Both the position numbers and the translations under genes were made by a program. Positions 11,379-25,652 of a stretch of DNA of 64,000 bases are shown piece by piece. The stretch comes from Persicaria tinctoria (lineage: Eukaryota; Streptophyta; Magnoliopsida; Caryophyllales; Polygonaceae): NCBI GenBank assembly GCA_037127255.1, contig JBANSL010000020.1, positions 56,643,098 through 56,707,097 on the forward strand, read 5' to 3'. The notes below the pieces were generated by a model. It did not search any database. It saw only the letters and a program-made list of their open reading frames with translations, and was not told where the DNA came from. Each line of letters starts with the position of its first letter. Position 1 is the first letter of the stretch.

Positions 11379-12833
11379 TGATAGCATGCATTTAGGTAGG
11401 CATAATAGGTTGCATTAAGCTTAGTTAAGATGCATTTTATGGATGATTAAGTACAATTTGCATATTTGCTCTCTATGTTAGTGGAGTCGGAATCTACACA
11501 CTTTTATTGATTATTTCAGGTAATCGTGGATCCGATGATGAGACAGGAGTCGTTAACGCATTATATGAGAATGTCTAGTTGATCGGAGAAGCTTACATGA
11601 AGATCTCAAGAGGTCCTGAGAAGAAGAAGCGAGCCTAAACGAAGAACAAGTCTGCAGAAGTTGTCGCCAGACATGCTGAACTTGTTTTGCACTTTCTGGA
11701 GGCATCGGTTGTCCGATTGACTATTATGACCATGCGTTGGAAATCTCTTTCAGAGAACTACAACTTTCCTGTTGACAAGAAGAGCGAATTCATGATAGAT
11801 CTTCCGTGAAAAGCCCCTGGCTGCGGCCGCAGCAACCTTGCGGCGCCCGCCGCCAATCAATTTGCAACAGGATACAAAGAAACAGTGTGCGGCGGGCGCA
11901 GCATAGGTGTTGCGCCCGCAGCATTGGTCGTCAGCGTTAATTCGCAGCATTTTGATTAATGAAAACCCTAGAACTTATTTATTTCTTTCATGGCCGACTT
12001 TGATGTTTTAAAAGGCCAAGTTTTATGTTATTTTCATAACTTCTATTCTATTCTATTGATTAGACGCTTTAGAGATTTTGAGCAATGTCTTCCATGAGGA
12101 ACTAAACTCATCTATTCTGCCTGCAATTTGAAGCTTTATTTGGATTGATTGTGAGTTTCTAATTCTCGTTCCTTATTTCCTATATTTGAATGTTTCAACT
12201 TCTTTGTGCTTGATTGTTTATTGTTTTGTTCTATCTTGTCTGGCCAACTTGTTAGATCAATTCAATTGCTAAGGCTTTATAGATTCCTGGTTGTGAACCT
12301 TAACCTAAGTGGCAAACTTGTTCCTTTAGGGCTGGTTGAACCAATTAAATGAGTAGGAAGTTGAATGTGTTGTTAAATCCCTCTTTAGGGACTGCAAATA
12401 CCTTGGCTAATCTCTGAACTTAAAGCTATCAATTGGGTTAAATCCTTCTTTAGGGACTGTTCGATTGATAAGGGTTGCTAGGACTGGTTGGACTAGTAAC
12501 TATATTAGGTCGGGACAAGGACATTCATATGGAACTTAATAGGACGAGAAGAAGTTACAAGGATCGTTTCGATCCAATAACGTGGAAAATTGTAGGTAGA
12601 ATTGCTTCTCCTAATTGTTTAAAAACCAAATTCGTTTGCTTTGCTTTCTTTACTTTGCTTTGATAAAAGGCGAAACTTTCACACTCAAACCCCCATCTTT
12701 GGTTACTTTGATTGACACTTAAGTCATACTTGAGTTATAATTTTCCCTGTGGATCGACCTCTTGCTTATTGCTATACTAGTTATAGGTTTGAGTTTACTT
12801 TGACGGGATCAACGATAGGTTTTCCCTCCGTCA
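11379..12833 (+). repeat. 5' LTR of the Athila/Tat-like element
   Basis: Begins TGATAGC and ends CGTCA. It contains a NotI-like GC-rich patch (GCGGCCGC and neighbours, 11822-11850) in otherwise AT-rich sequence. Short open frames inside are present in both LTRs and do not resemble known proteins. Confidence 0.93.
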
Positions 12834-12837
12834 AATT

Positions 12838-12854
12838 TGGCGCCTTTGCCGGAG
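12838..12854 (+). other. Primer-binding site, tRNA-Asp type
   Basis: TGGCGCCTTTGCCGGAG starts four bases after the 5' LTR. Athila/Tat elements characteristically carry TGGCGCCGTTGCCGGGG here, matching the 3' end of tRNA-Asp; this copy has small differences. Confidence 0.85.
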
Positions 12855-12995
12855 AAATTTATTGATTCTTGTGTGTTTTTGGTGCTGATTTTTGGTGTGG
12901 ACCACTTACATGGTCCGCACTCTTGCTACTAACATATGTTGAAGGTGAGGTTATTGTAGTTAGACGGAGAGAGTTTTCATCAATACTTCATCGGA

Positions 12996-13430
12996 TTGCA
13001 GGAGTACATTAACGATGTTTATTCATGGGGATATCAAACTAGTATAAGGGAAGTGCTTCTATGCATCTTTGATGGCATGACTGCTGAGACACGAAGTCTT
13101 GCTGAGTGCTTGAGTGATGGAGGTTTATTAGATGTGGGACTCTTGGAGATGTGGGAATTTTTCTGCTACATGGATAATCAATGTGCGCAGAACGAGTCAC
13201 TTTCTCCAGTATCTCAAATCGTTGAGACCTCTGTTACACCTCTTGAAGTCATTGTGGAAAATCACATTGAGAAGATTGAGGAAGAAGACACTCCATCTGA
13301 TGAGATCATCCCTAGCTCGCCCATTGATGAATCAGGTCCAGAGCCTATTGCTGAGGCTACAGAGCAGGTAAAGGTCGTCTCCTGCACTCGAGAGAATATT
13401 GGTGAATACATTGATCCATTTGACTGCTAA
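12996..13430 (+). CDS. Short retroelement ORF of unknown function
   Basis: 144 residues, acidic, with a Glu/Pro-rich second half and the C-terminal end EYIDPFDC. It has no zinc knuckle, protease or reverse transcriptase motif. It occupies the position where gag would be in a full Athila/Tat element, so it may be a gag-derived remnant or a lineage-specific small ORF. The first third (VYSWGYQTSIREVLLCIFDG) reads like ordinary protein. No function can be assigned, and translation is unproven. Confidence 0.4.
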   Translation: MQEYINDVYSWGYQTSIREVLLCIFDGMTAETRSLAECLSDGGLLDVGLLEMWEFFCYMDNQCAQNESLSPVSQIVETSVTPLEVIVENHIEKIEEEDTPSDEIIPSSPIDESGPEPIAEATEQVKVVSCTRENIGEYIDPFDC

Positions 13431-14997
13431 TTTGAAAAGCCACCAATAGAACTGAATTGGTGGTATTATATACCCTTTGTGGGTAGTCAAGCTTCTGAAT
13501 ACAATAAGTCTAAACGATTCTTAAATGTATTATTATTTAGTTTCAATTTATTTGTATGTAGCGCATGTTTGTTTGTTAGTTGTGCACAAGAGTTTGACAG
13601 GTTGATGAGGGCTTTGACTATGTCTGATTAGTGTCGTAAGCTTAAGCAAAACGTCGAGCCAACGACTTGAAACAAAGGCGCTTCTCGGGAGGCAACCCGA
13701 GGTAAGTTTTCTGTCTTTTTCCTTTTCTTCTCCTTCACCCTGATTATATTTGATTCACTTTTGTTGTCTTTACTGTTTCATTAAGGACAATGAAAACTTT
13801 AAGTGTGGGGGAGAAGAATTCTGTATATAGATGCATATAGGAGATCATATTTAAATTTTTGCACCATGTTTAATTTATTTCATTTTTTTTTATTAATTTC
13901 TTGTTTATTTCCGTAATTAAAAAAAAATCAAAAATCCCAAATATAAGCATGCATTGCATACATATATGTTATTCAAATACCCATCTTGCTTAGTTTGTCC
14001 TCTATTTTAAATTTCAAGCATGGTTCATAAAAATCCCATGGAGTTCTGGATGTTTCGATTATTGTGTGTATTTGATTTTTGTGGAACCTGAGCTAGCAAA
14101 TATAATTGAGCATGTATGATTGAGCTAAAGTATGATTGAAGCTCTCAAAACATGACCATGTGAGAATGTTTGACCTTATTTGAATTCTTTTGCTCAATTG
14201 TGTGAATTACTCTCCTTGTGTTGCTACCTTTTGGCATTGACTGCAGTATCTGCTTTTCAAGACCGATGCACATGTTTGATTGCTTGCGGAGTTTATGTTT
14301 ATATTTTGAGTCTTTTGCTGAATTTGTGAATATTTAGTGAATAAGGTGGCAATGGTTGATGCACTTAGTAACCGGATCTATGCATGACACCCATGGGTAT
14401 GATTCGCGCAAAAAGGTATTGAAAACTATCCACTAGGAAAGAAAGCTTGATCATTGAGTAACCAGGTTCATTCATGACACCCATGTTTGCAACTTGCGTC
14501 AAAAGATGTTCAAGTGGAGTTCATATTAGTAGGTTGAGGTGTTGATAGACCGGGGTCATTCATGACACCCATGTTTGCGCCTCGCGTAAGGAAAGCACCA
14601 AGACAAGGAAAAAAAAGAAGAAAAAACAAAAGAAAAGAAAAAAAAAAGCGTCACATTTTATTTAGTTGTCTTTATTGTGTCCCGCAAGTAATGACATTTC
14701 GGTAGATATTTGGTGATATGGTGGTCATTGTCTATGAGCTTAGTGCATTTTGGATTGAGTTGAGAGTTGTACCTTAAAGCCTAAACATATGAGTGAAACA
14801 CATACTTCTGGTGAGGTTGGATGATGTCTACTTCTAAGCTTTGATCACTGAAATACATGCTATGACGTTTGTTTGCTTGGTTTATGTTTTCACCTGATAT
14901 GATGTTGCTTTTGGATGAGGTTGAAACTTGAAGGGATTTCCTGTGGGATACATTGATTTATGTTCATTCTATCACTGTTTGAGGACAAGCAAAAGTT
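13431..14997 (+). other. Non-coding interior of the Athila/Tat-like element
   Basis: Contains the conserved-looking CTTCTCGGGAGGCAACCCGA, an early copy of AAGTGTGGGGGAG at 13800-13812, and three copies of a phrase built on TTCATGACACCCATG near 14380, 14470 and 14555. No coding domain is visible. Confidence 0.7.
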
Positions 14998-15012
14998 AAG
15001 TGTGGGGGAGTT
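14998..15012 (+). other. Polypurine tract
   Basis: AAGTGTGGGGGAGTT immediately precedes TGATAGC of the 3' LTR, the expected site of plus-strand priming. Confidence 0.85.
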
Positions 15013-16468
15013 TGATAGCATGCATTTAGGTAGGCATAATAGGTTGCATTTAGCTTAGTTAAGATGCATTTCATGGATGATTAAGTACAATTTGCATATT
15101 TGCTCTCTATGTTAGTGGAGTCGGAATCTACACACTTTTATTGATTATTTCAGGTAATTGTGGATCCGATGATGAGACAGGAGTCGTTAACGCATTAGAT
15201 GAGAATGTCTAGTTGATCGGAGAAGCTTACATGAAGATCTCAAGAGGTCCTGAGAAGAAGAAGCGAGCCTAAACGAAGAACAAGTCTGCAGAAGTTGTCG
15301 CCAGACATGCTGAACTTGTTTTGCACTTTCTGGAGGCCTCGGTTGTCCGATTGACTATTATGACCATGCGTTGGAAATCTCTTTCAGAGAACTACAACTT
15401 TCCTGTTGACAAGAAGAGCGAATTCATGATAGATCTTCCGTGAAAAGCCCCTGGCTGCGGCCGCAACAACCTTGCGGCGCCCGCCGCCAATCAATTTGCA
15501 ACAGGGTACAAAGAAACAGTGTGCGGCGGGCGCAGCATAGGTGTTGCGCCCGCAGCATTGGTCGTCATCGTTAATTCGCAGCGTTTTGATTAATGAAAAC
15601 CCTAGAACTTATTTATTTCTTTCATGGCCGACTTTGATGTTTTAAAAGGCCAAGTTTTATGTTATTTTCATAACTTCTATTCTATTCTATTGATTAGACG
15701 CTTTAGAGATTTTGAGCAATGTCTTCCATGAGGAACTAAACTCATCTATTCTGCCTGCAATTTGAAGCTTTATTTGGATTGATTGTGAGTTTCTAATTCT
15801 CGTTCCTTATTTCCTATATTTGAATGTTTCAACTTCTTTGTGCTTGATTGTTTATTGTTTTGTTCTATCTTGTCTGGCCAACTTGTTAGATCAATTCAAT
15901 TGCTAAGGCTTTATAGATTCCTGGTTGTGAACCTTAACCTAAGTGGCAAACTTGTTCCTTTAGGGCTGGTTGAACTAATTAAATGAGTAGGAAGTTGAAT
16001 GTGTTGTTAAATCCCTCTTTAGGGACTGCAAATACCTTGGCTAATCTCTGAACTTAAAGCTATCAATTGGGTTAAATCCTTCTTTAGGGACTGTTCGATT
16101 GATAAGGGTTGCTAGGACTGGTTGGACTAGTAACTATATTAGGTCGGGACAAGGACATTCATATGGAACTTAATAGGACGAGAAGAAGTTACAAGGATCG
16201 TTTCGATCCAATAACATGGAAAATTGTAGGTAGAATTGCTTCTCCTAATTGTTTAAAAACCAAATTCGTTTGCTTTTCTTTCTTTACTTTGCTTTGATAA
16301 AAGGCGAAACTTTCACACTCAAACCCCCATCTTTGGTTACTTTGATTGACACTTAAGTCATACTTGAGTTATAATTTTCCCTGTGGATCGATCTCTTGCT
16401 TATCGCTACACTTGCTATAGGTTTGAGTTTTCTTTGGCGGTATTCAACAATAGGTTTTCCCTCCGTCA
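15013..16468 (+). repeat. 3' LTR of the Athila/Tat-like element
   Basis: Nearly identical to the 5' LTR except for scattered substitutions and a cluster of differences in its last 85 bases (16382-16457). Confidence 0.93.
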
Positions 16469-18245
16469 CTATACTTGATCAACTGAGTACCTATCCTCAA
16501 AGAAACAAGGACCTTCAATAAGCCTGCCAAAATACACACATTTGAGATCTCTTGATAGTTCACACAATCATTGTAATCACATATTTGTATGTTCTCCTCG
16601 TGATCTCCCAATTAATTTTGATTAAGATAAGAAATATGAATACTATCTGACTGATCATGTTTCAAGGGAGGTAAACTCAGCATCAAAAAAGTGTTGGAGA
16701 AGATCAAAAGTAAATATAAGAATTTAAAAACACACTAAGACATCTAGGAGACTAGGACTTATGAAACATTCAAGTATAAAAACTAATATCAAAAGTAAAT
16801 ATAAGAATGTAAAAAAGTATTGGAGAAGATCATCGAAGAAACAAATGTTGCGTAAAAAAGTATGATGGGGTCAAACTTACTTAGAGTTGTGGTCATCAAA
16901 AGATTAATGAAATGTTATATACATGCTAATGCAACAAGAAAAAGCCGCAAAAGCCTCAACCTTTCTAAGAAATACCATGAGCATTGTTCATTAATCATCA
17001 GCCTAGGTAGATATAAACTCATCAGTCCTTCACTCCTTCCCCCCTCCCCCATATAACAATTCTTACTGTCTCATTTTTATAGTATAGGTCTTTTAGTTTC
17101 ACCATAATAACATACTGAAAGTCTGCAAGCAATATACCATGTCATATATATATAGAGATGAGCATTGTTCATTAATCATCATCCTAGGTAGAGATGTAAA
17201 GTCATCAGTCCTTCCCCCCTTCCCCATATAACAATTCTTACTGTCTCATTTTATAGTACAAGTCTTTTTGGTTTCACCATAATCACATACTGAAAGTCTG
17301 CAAACAATATACCTAAATCACACAGCAAAATCCTTCCTAAACGCTAAAGGTAGCCACTTGGCTATTCACAAGGAGATGACACTTGAGCATAACAAATCAA
17401 GGTTGAAGAGTGTCAAACACAATTAGAGTAAGATTCTCTCTCGTTCGTTTTCTAAGTCTCCATACACATGCTAACACCTAATATTGAAGCTATCAAACTA
17501 ATGGTTCTATACTTGCACCTTTTTTGTGCAAAAGCTCAGTGAAAATTATTAAATAAAAACCAAATCAAAGCTCAGGAACTGGGAACAAAGGGGAAAAGAG
17601 GAGAGTAATCATCTCAACTCAGAAGCTAATGTACGTACTTTAGATTATCAAATAGAGATGATCGGCAAGCATATGTATGTCGCAATCTCACATTCTGCAA
17701 AGAAAAAAGAGAACAGAGGTATTACGGCGAAGATTTCCAGATGGAAGAGGAAAAAGGAAATCTCATATTCTGCAATTGATGTCTGCGAAGTGAACAAAAA
17801 CTGGCAAATCAAAACCCTATTTCATTCCCCACATTTGGAACAAATTTGAAAAACCCTAGATGGAGAGAGATTACACAAATTCGGAACAAATCGAGAGATT
17901 ACCTAGTAATTTGACACAAAATCGAACAAACCCTTTTCCCCACATTAAACCCTAACCAACATATTCCACTACCGCTTACTTCGACACAAAATCGAACAAA
18001 GAACCGTGGATGAGTACCTGCTGCAGGAGAGTCTCCGGCGACCGAGACCAGCACCTTGGCTCTACAGAATTTTCCGCTGGCGACCTTCGATCTACACTCT
18101 CCTGCGACCGACGCCGACCTTCGAGATGGTTAGGGTTAGGGATGACGGTGGGAGCAGCGTTCCATCTCTTTTCTTTTGGTAGGGAGATACTGAGAGGTCG
18201 AGCTGGTTAGGTTGTTTTCTAATTGGGTTTTTTTTAATTTTATTT
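16469..18245. other. Intergenic with a 181-bp tandem duplication
   Basis: No supported gene. A segment beginning ATGAGCATTGTTCATTAATC and ending CTGCAAGCAATATACC (16977-17138) is repeated with small changes at 17158-17312. The stretch 17850-18210 contains AAACCCTA motifs and GC-richer sequence that looks like an untranslated leader, but I cannot tie it to a gene. Confidence 0.6.
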
Positions 18246-18445
18246 TTCACCGAATTGAATAAAAAAGGTTCTTTAGCTACGGAAGGAACGGAGCCGTGGC
18301 AAATTTTACAAAACCGCCTCTTTTTTTGCGATGGTCGAGCCTTGCCGTTGCTACCATCTGTAGCAAATTCTGTTTTTTTTTTGTTTAGCTACGGCAACAT
18401 CACCCCGAAGCTACTGTTTTGATTTTTTTTCCCTGATGCAACGCC

Positions 18446-19495
18446 CAGTGCCGGTCCTATCATTTTATAGGCCCAGGGCGAACTAAAATTTTAAGGGCCC
18501 GATAAACATTAAAAAAAATAAAAATTGTGTATAACTTTATAAAAATTTCATATTATTTTTATGTTTGAATTATTTTTCATATTTAAGAAAATAAAAGTAA
18601 GTCAATGAATAAAAAAATAATATACATTAAAAAATTCAAAAATTTAATTTTAGTGAAAACTATTTTAAAAGGGGATTTTTTTAATTGTAGTTTAATTGAA
18701 GTAAAAAATTTAATTGTAGTGAAAACTATTTTAAAAATAATATATGACATCACCTATATATGAACTAAAACAAAAATTTTAAGAGGGGATTTTTTTTATA
18801 AACAAAAATTAAAGGGAAAATTAGATACATCGAGCATATATGAAGAAATAAAAATAATACATTTTTTCTCAAATAAAATAGAAAGAGTTATATAAGTAAA
18901 CTATAGAGCTTTATTTGTCACATGAATAATTGTCTAATATTGTATTGAAAAGGTAAAAGTACGAAGAATTATGTCAAAATTAAATGAATATATGCTCCTC
19001 TATAAAAACATAAAAAAAATGTAAAGTTTAATGGATATGAGGCATCTCTATAAAAAAAATGTAAATAGAGAGATTTGGACTCTACCCATCTAGGAATCCA
19101 AGTTTTGTTAAGATTTAAACTTATTATTGAGTCAAGCTCGTATTTTGTTATATTTTTTAAATATATATACTCCCTCCGTTTGGCAAAACTTGTCGTTTAA
19201 TATTCACGCAAACTTTTTTAGAATGATAAAAACTATATAAAATATTCATTTTTTTAAAAAAAAAAATTTTAACAAGTTTGTACTTATTAATAATAACTAC
19301 GAAATTGTTAAAAAAAAATTTTAAAAGCTAGATATTTTATATAGTTTTTAGCTCCTAAAAAAACGTGCGTGAATAGTAAAACGTCAAGTTTTATCGAACG
19401 GAAGGAGTATATATAACATATATTTTTAATGGGCTCCTACCGAAAATGAGTCATGGGCGGTCGCCCACCTTGCTCCACCCTTTGGGCCGGCACTG
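18446..19495. mobile_element. hAT-type element inserted in the CACTA fragment
   Basis: The ends CAGTGCCGG and CCGGCACTG are inverted repeats, and the flanks GCAACGCC (18438-18445) and GCAATGCC (19496-19503) are an 8-bp target duplication with one change. It continues inward with TATAGGCCCAGGGCGA on the left and CACCCTTTGGGCC on the right. No transposase gene is seen; the interior is AT-rich. Confidence 0.85.
19170..19407. mobile_element. Stowaway-like (Tc1/mariner) MITE nested in the hAT element
   Basis: Terminal CTCCCTCCGTT and AACGGAAGGAG inverted repeats flanked by TA on both sides, about 238 bp. The inverted arms extend further (AAACTTGTCGTTTAATATTC against its partner near 19370), typical of plant Stowaway MITEs. 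Confidence 0.88.
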
Positions 19496-19595
19496 GCAAT
19501 GCCTACCGTAGCAAATTTGCAAAAGGGTACCAATGGCTACACCACACATCTGCCGAAGCTACCAAGGGTGACAAATTTAATTATTTTTTGTAGTG

Positions 19596-22056
19596 TATCT
19601 AAAATTTTCAAAATTAATATGCAATTTCATATCCCTAAACGACACCAATAAACCTTTCTATCATGGTGTTTAATAGTACTCGATCCGTATTAATTATTAA
19701 ATATTGCGGCACTATAATCCAACAGATCCATCCTCTAATTAAATTCCCAAGTAAATTAAACTAAGACATACCATAATTTTTTTTTTAAAAAATTTACATT
19801 AATAGTTGACAAAGAAAAGCCTTAACGTGCACGCCTTCAAAGAATATCCAAGTTCAAGTGAGAGGCTTTGGGTTGAAATTTTATTAATTTAATAGATATG
19901 TACTTTAGATTGCAACCGTCTTACGGTGATAATGTGATATAGTATTTTTTTTAAGGGTAAATTAAAGAAAACCACCCACTAAATATTAATTTTTCATTAA
20001 CTATCCGCTAAATTTAAAATTACACAAAACCACCGACTAAATACGATTTGTTAACAAATCACCATTCAAGCAAAAACATTAATTTTTACAAAAGTTATAA
20101 AGATTTTAATGTTTTTAGTAATGAATAAGATTTCTTTAAAATATAATTTTTTTTAATCATATAAAAATATTAATTTTCTGTAGCAACTAATTAGAGTAAT
20201 TCAAAATATAATATGGAGTATTAATAAATAATATGCTTCACTTACATTTTTATTTAAGTAATACACTCTAATAATATTAAAGTTGAACAATCTTTATCTA
20301 ATTAATTATATTTTATTTTTTAAATTATATTGTTTCAACTAATATTTCTTAATTGAAAGTAACTAATATTTTACGTTAAATTTTATCAATATATTTCTTA
20401 TATTTATTATATTAATATGTTATATCATTATTATTTTATTAATTTTAAAATAAGCGCATAATGGAACGAGAACTACACTAGTGTGTATATATAGAGAGTA
20501 TTCGTTGCTCATGATCGATTATTCATCTATAACTATGTAATTATTCGTCCGTATAAATAGTGTAAACAAAAGTAAATTTGATTCTAACGAACAATCGCTT
20601 AATACTACCAAATAATTTCTTTCTAACGAATAATCAGAAGTTACTTTTAATCTCATCTGTTGATCTTATTAATTCTCAATTTTTCAGATTTATTAACATG
20701 ATACACAATAAATGTTGTGTTTATATTATACGATGTATTATTTTCGATCTCTATATATATTGAAACCCCGGCCCGACGAATTAATCTAAAAATTTGTTTT
20801 AATATGAAGTCGAATATACATTTATTTATTTATAATATAGAATAAATTGATAAATCTAGTATCAATCCTTGATATAATATACAAGTATACTACAACCGTA
20901 GTTGACACCCCAAATTCTCGCCTGTATCAAAAAAAAAAAAAAAAAAAAAAAACCAAGTATACTACAGTACATAATTAAATAATTAATAATTAAGATCACC
21001 GTAGCGTCTAGCATCGAGTTAGGTTAATCAGGATCGTACGTATAAGCCCTCAACAATTCAAGATCACCGATTCACCGCCTTTTTTTTGGACTCCATATTT
21101 TTTGAGGAATTTGGACTCCATATAAATCAGTCAGCAATTTACACATGCAAATTACTCCAGCTAATGTTAGACTATTTTGTTAATTTTATTTAGAAAAAAA
21201 CAACTATTATAAAAAAAATGAATTAATACTTTATTTCCTTAATTATAAGCATTTGGCCAAAATGTTGCAAAAAAAAATAAAAATACAAATGTGGAAAGTC
21301 CTAATCCATAACTTAGCTTACAGGGCCTTTCTTGGATAACCAAAATTAAAGCTCAAACATTAAGTACGTACAGAGCAAATAAATGTTGTTTAAAGTTTGA
21401 TCAATTAATTAAAGGAAAAATAAAATAAAACAAATAACATAGGGGCGGGGGGGCCCACATCTCCTCGGCGCGCTCGCTCCTCCGCCATGTGAGCTCTGAA
21501 AATTTTCAACCATCTCTCTCTCCCTCTCAAAGAAATAGGAGTAAATATAAAAGAAAAAAGAAAAGAAGAAGATGGAGTCTGAGTCTGAGATGGTGAACAC
21601 CGGCCAATGCGGTTCCAACTTCCAAGTCAACTCCTCTCCATCTCCCTATCTCTTGACGTATTATCACAATCGTTGAATTCGAAATTGAATTCGTTTCCGG
21701 ATCCAATTCATTTTTAAAACATCCACTTGTTAATTAACTTAATTGGGGTTCATAATTATATATAGATTATAGATATTGACAATTGTTTCTTAAAAGATAA
21801 AAACAATAGATCCATAGAGTTGAATCTTGTGTGTTTACATGGGAGAGCGCCGTGAGGATTTAGCTTTCGTTCGACGACGGAGCCCTCTTTTTGAATCTTT
21901 CCCCCCTTCAATTTTGATTTTTCTTATTAAATAAATAATAATACTAATTGTCAAGAGTCAAACCCTCCCCAATTCACTTTCCAGATCTCTTTGCCCAGCC
22001 TTTTTTATACAACTCCTCTCCGATCTCCTCATTGATTGCTGAATCGAACCTAAGCT
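19596..22056. other. Intergenic and upstream region of the WRKY gene
   Basis: AT-rich. It holds a poly-A tract (20930-20952), three diverged copies of a motif like ACCACCCACTAAAT (19970-20050), and a GAATAAT/ATTATTCG cluster at 20500-20660. No supported gene. Confidence 0.55.
21956..21961 (-). promoter_or_regulatory. W-box-like TTGACT near the WRKY start
   Basis: AGTCAA on the + strand reads TTGACT on the minus strand, the core bound by WRKY factors, about 100 bp before the start codon. Six-base sites are common by chance, so autoregulation is only a suggestion. Confidence 0.3.
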
Positions 22057-24825
<2,769 letters not shown>

Positions 24826-25610
24826 TAAAGGGGATCAAATTAACATCATCAATTAACTTTCTACCCTTAGCTTTAATTTCTTAATTTCCCTCTTTTTGTA
24901 CCTTCCAATTGATTTTGGATCAAAGATACTTGTTGTTTCATACCTTAATTGTACATGTTTGTTTATATGGATATGATTTTGTTTTTGTAGGTTCGCTAAT
25001 TTATGCCTTTTTAAAGTCTGCATAAGTTCCATTGAGTAATTATTTATATTTTTAGTTTTAGAATCGTACCAATACTATGCATATATATTACTCGATCTAG
25101 TAGTATTGTACCACTAGAGGAGATGCATTTGGGTTGCTGATGTTTAGAGTTAGGGGTATGTTGTTGTGTCCGTTTGTCTATGCTTCATTTCTGACCTCTA
25201 TTATGCGTCTATACTGGCTCGTTTTCCTGCTGTGTAACATGTTTCCATGTGATTCTTGTCTCCTTTCCTTCTGGGTCATTCGGAAACACTCTCTCGACTC
25301 ATTCGGGAAAATATTGCGTACTTTCTGACCCCCAAACCCTGCTTAATTGCGGGATCTACTGAGTTGTTGTTGTTGTGGTTAGTATTGCTAGGAACGTACA
25401 CGATTGAAGAGAGAGAAAAATCATTATATATTGGAGAGTACTATATATCCTCTCCTGTTGGGAAATGATCGATTCGACAAGCTAGCAACTAAAATCGACT
25501 TGCAGACAAACTGATTTGAAAACAAGAATGACTAGTTAAGGCACATTTTGTTGTCTGATTGACATTCTGGAGAAGGCTAGACAAACTGATTTGAACACAA
25601 GAATGACTAG
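24826..25610. other. Spacer between the convergent WRKY and GDSL genes
   Basis: 3' flanks of both genes. It contains a SINE-like repeat and one copy of an 80-bp duplication described separately. No additional gene is supported. Confidence 0.6.
25272..25379 (+). mobile_element. SINE-like repeat, TS type, copy 1
   Basis: Core CACTCTCTCGACTCATTCGG, then CCCCAAACCCTGCTTAATTG, ending in a TTGTTGTTGTTGTGG tail. The same sequence occurs inverted in the GT47 intron at 28829-28948. A TTG tail is a feature of the TS SINE family described in tobacco. The tRNA-like 5' part with A and B boxes is not recognisable, so this is probably a 3' fragment. Confidence 0.5.
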
Positions 25611-25652
25611 TTAAGGCACATTTGTTGTCTGATTGACGTTCTGGAGAAGGCC
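25505..25652. repeat. Tandem duplication covering the GDSL stop codon
   Basis: A segment of about 75 bp (ACAAACTGATTTGAA, then ACAAGAATGACTAGTTAAGG and onward to CTGGAGAAGG) is present at about 25505-25576 and 25579-25652. The second copy contains the last codons and stop of the GDSL gene. Confidence 0.85.

Larger units (their letters stand above)
11379..16468 (+). mobile_element. Non-autonomous Athila/Tat-like Ty3-gypsy LTR element, full length
   Basis: 5,090 bp with two LTRs of 1,455 and 1,456 bp starting TGATAGCATGC and ending CCTCCGTCA, a primer-binding site directly after the left LTR, and a polypurine tract directly before the right LTR. The 2.2-kb interior lacks protease, reverse transcriptase and integrase and has one short frame. 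The interior phrase CTTCTCGGGAGGCAACCCGA at 13680-13700 is typical of Athila/Tat elements. By eye the LTRs differ at roughly 25 positions, so insertion is fairly recent. A 5-bp target duplication is not obvious (left AAAGC, right CTATA). It must depend on proteins from another element. Confidence 0.9.
18250..19595. mobile_element. Fragment of a CACTA-type element, right terminus preserved
   Basis: The right end read inward on the minus strand is CACTACAAAAAATAATTAAA, a typical CACTA terminus. GCTAC/GTAGC-type units (TAGCTACGG, GTAGCAAA, GAAGCTAC) recur on both sides of a nested insertion, as expected for subterminal repeats. A matching left CACTA end was not found, so the left limit is a guess and the element may be truncated. 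Confidence 0.55.

Noticed and set aside
12475..12663. 62-residue open frame present in both Athila/Tat-like LTRs (also 16109-16297)
   Set aside because: Duplicate occurrence is explained by the LTRs themselves; the sequence has no recognisable domain.
16466..16480. CACTATACTTG just after the 3' LTR as the missing left end of the CACTA fragment
   Set aside because: Only the first five bases match the CACTACAAAAAA right terminus and no subterminal repeats follow.
21571..21650. ATG-started frame upstream of the WRKY gene containing NTGQCGSNFQ, faintly like tubulin GQCGNQ
   Set aside because: Only a few residues match, the frame is short and no further tubulin sequence follows.
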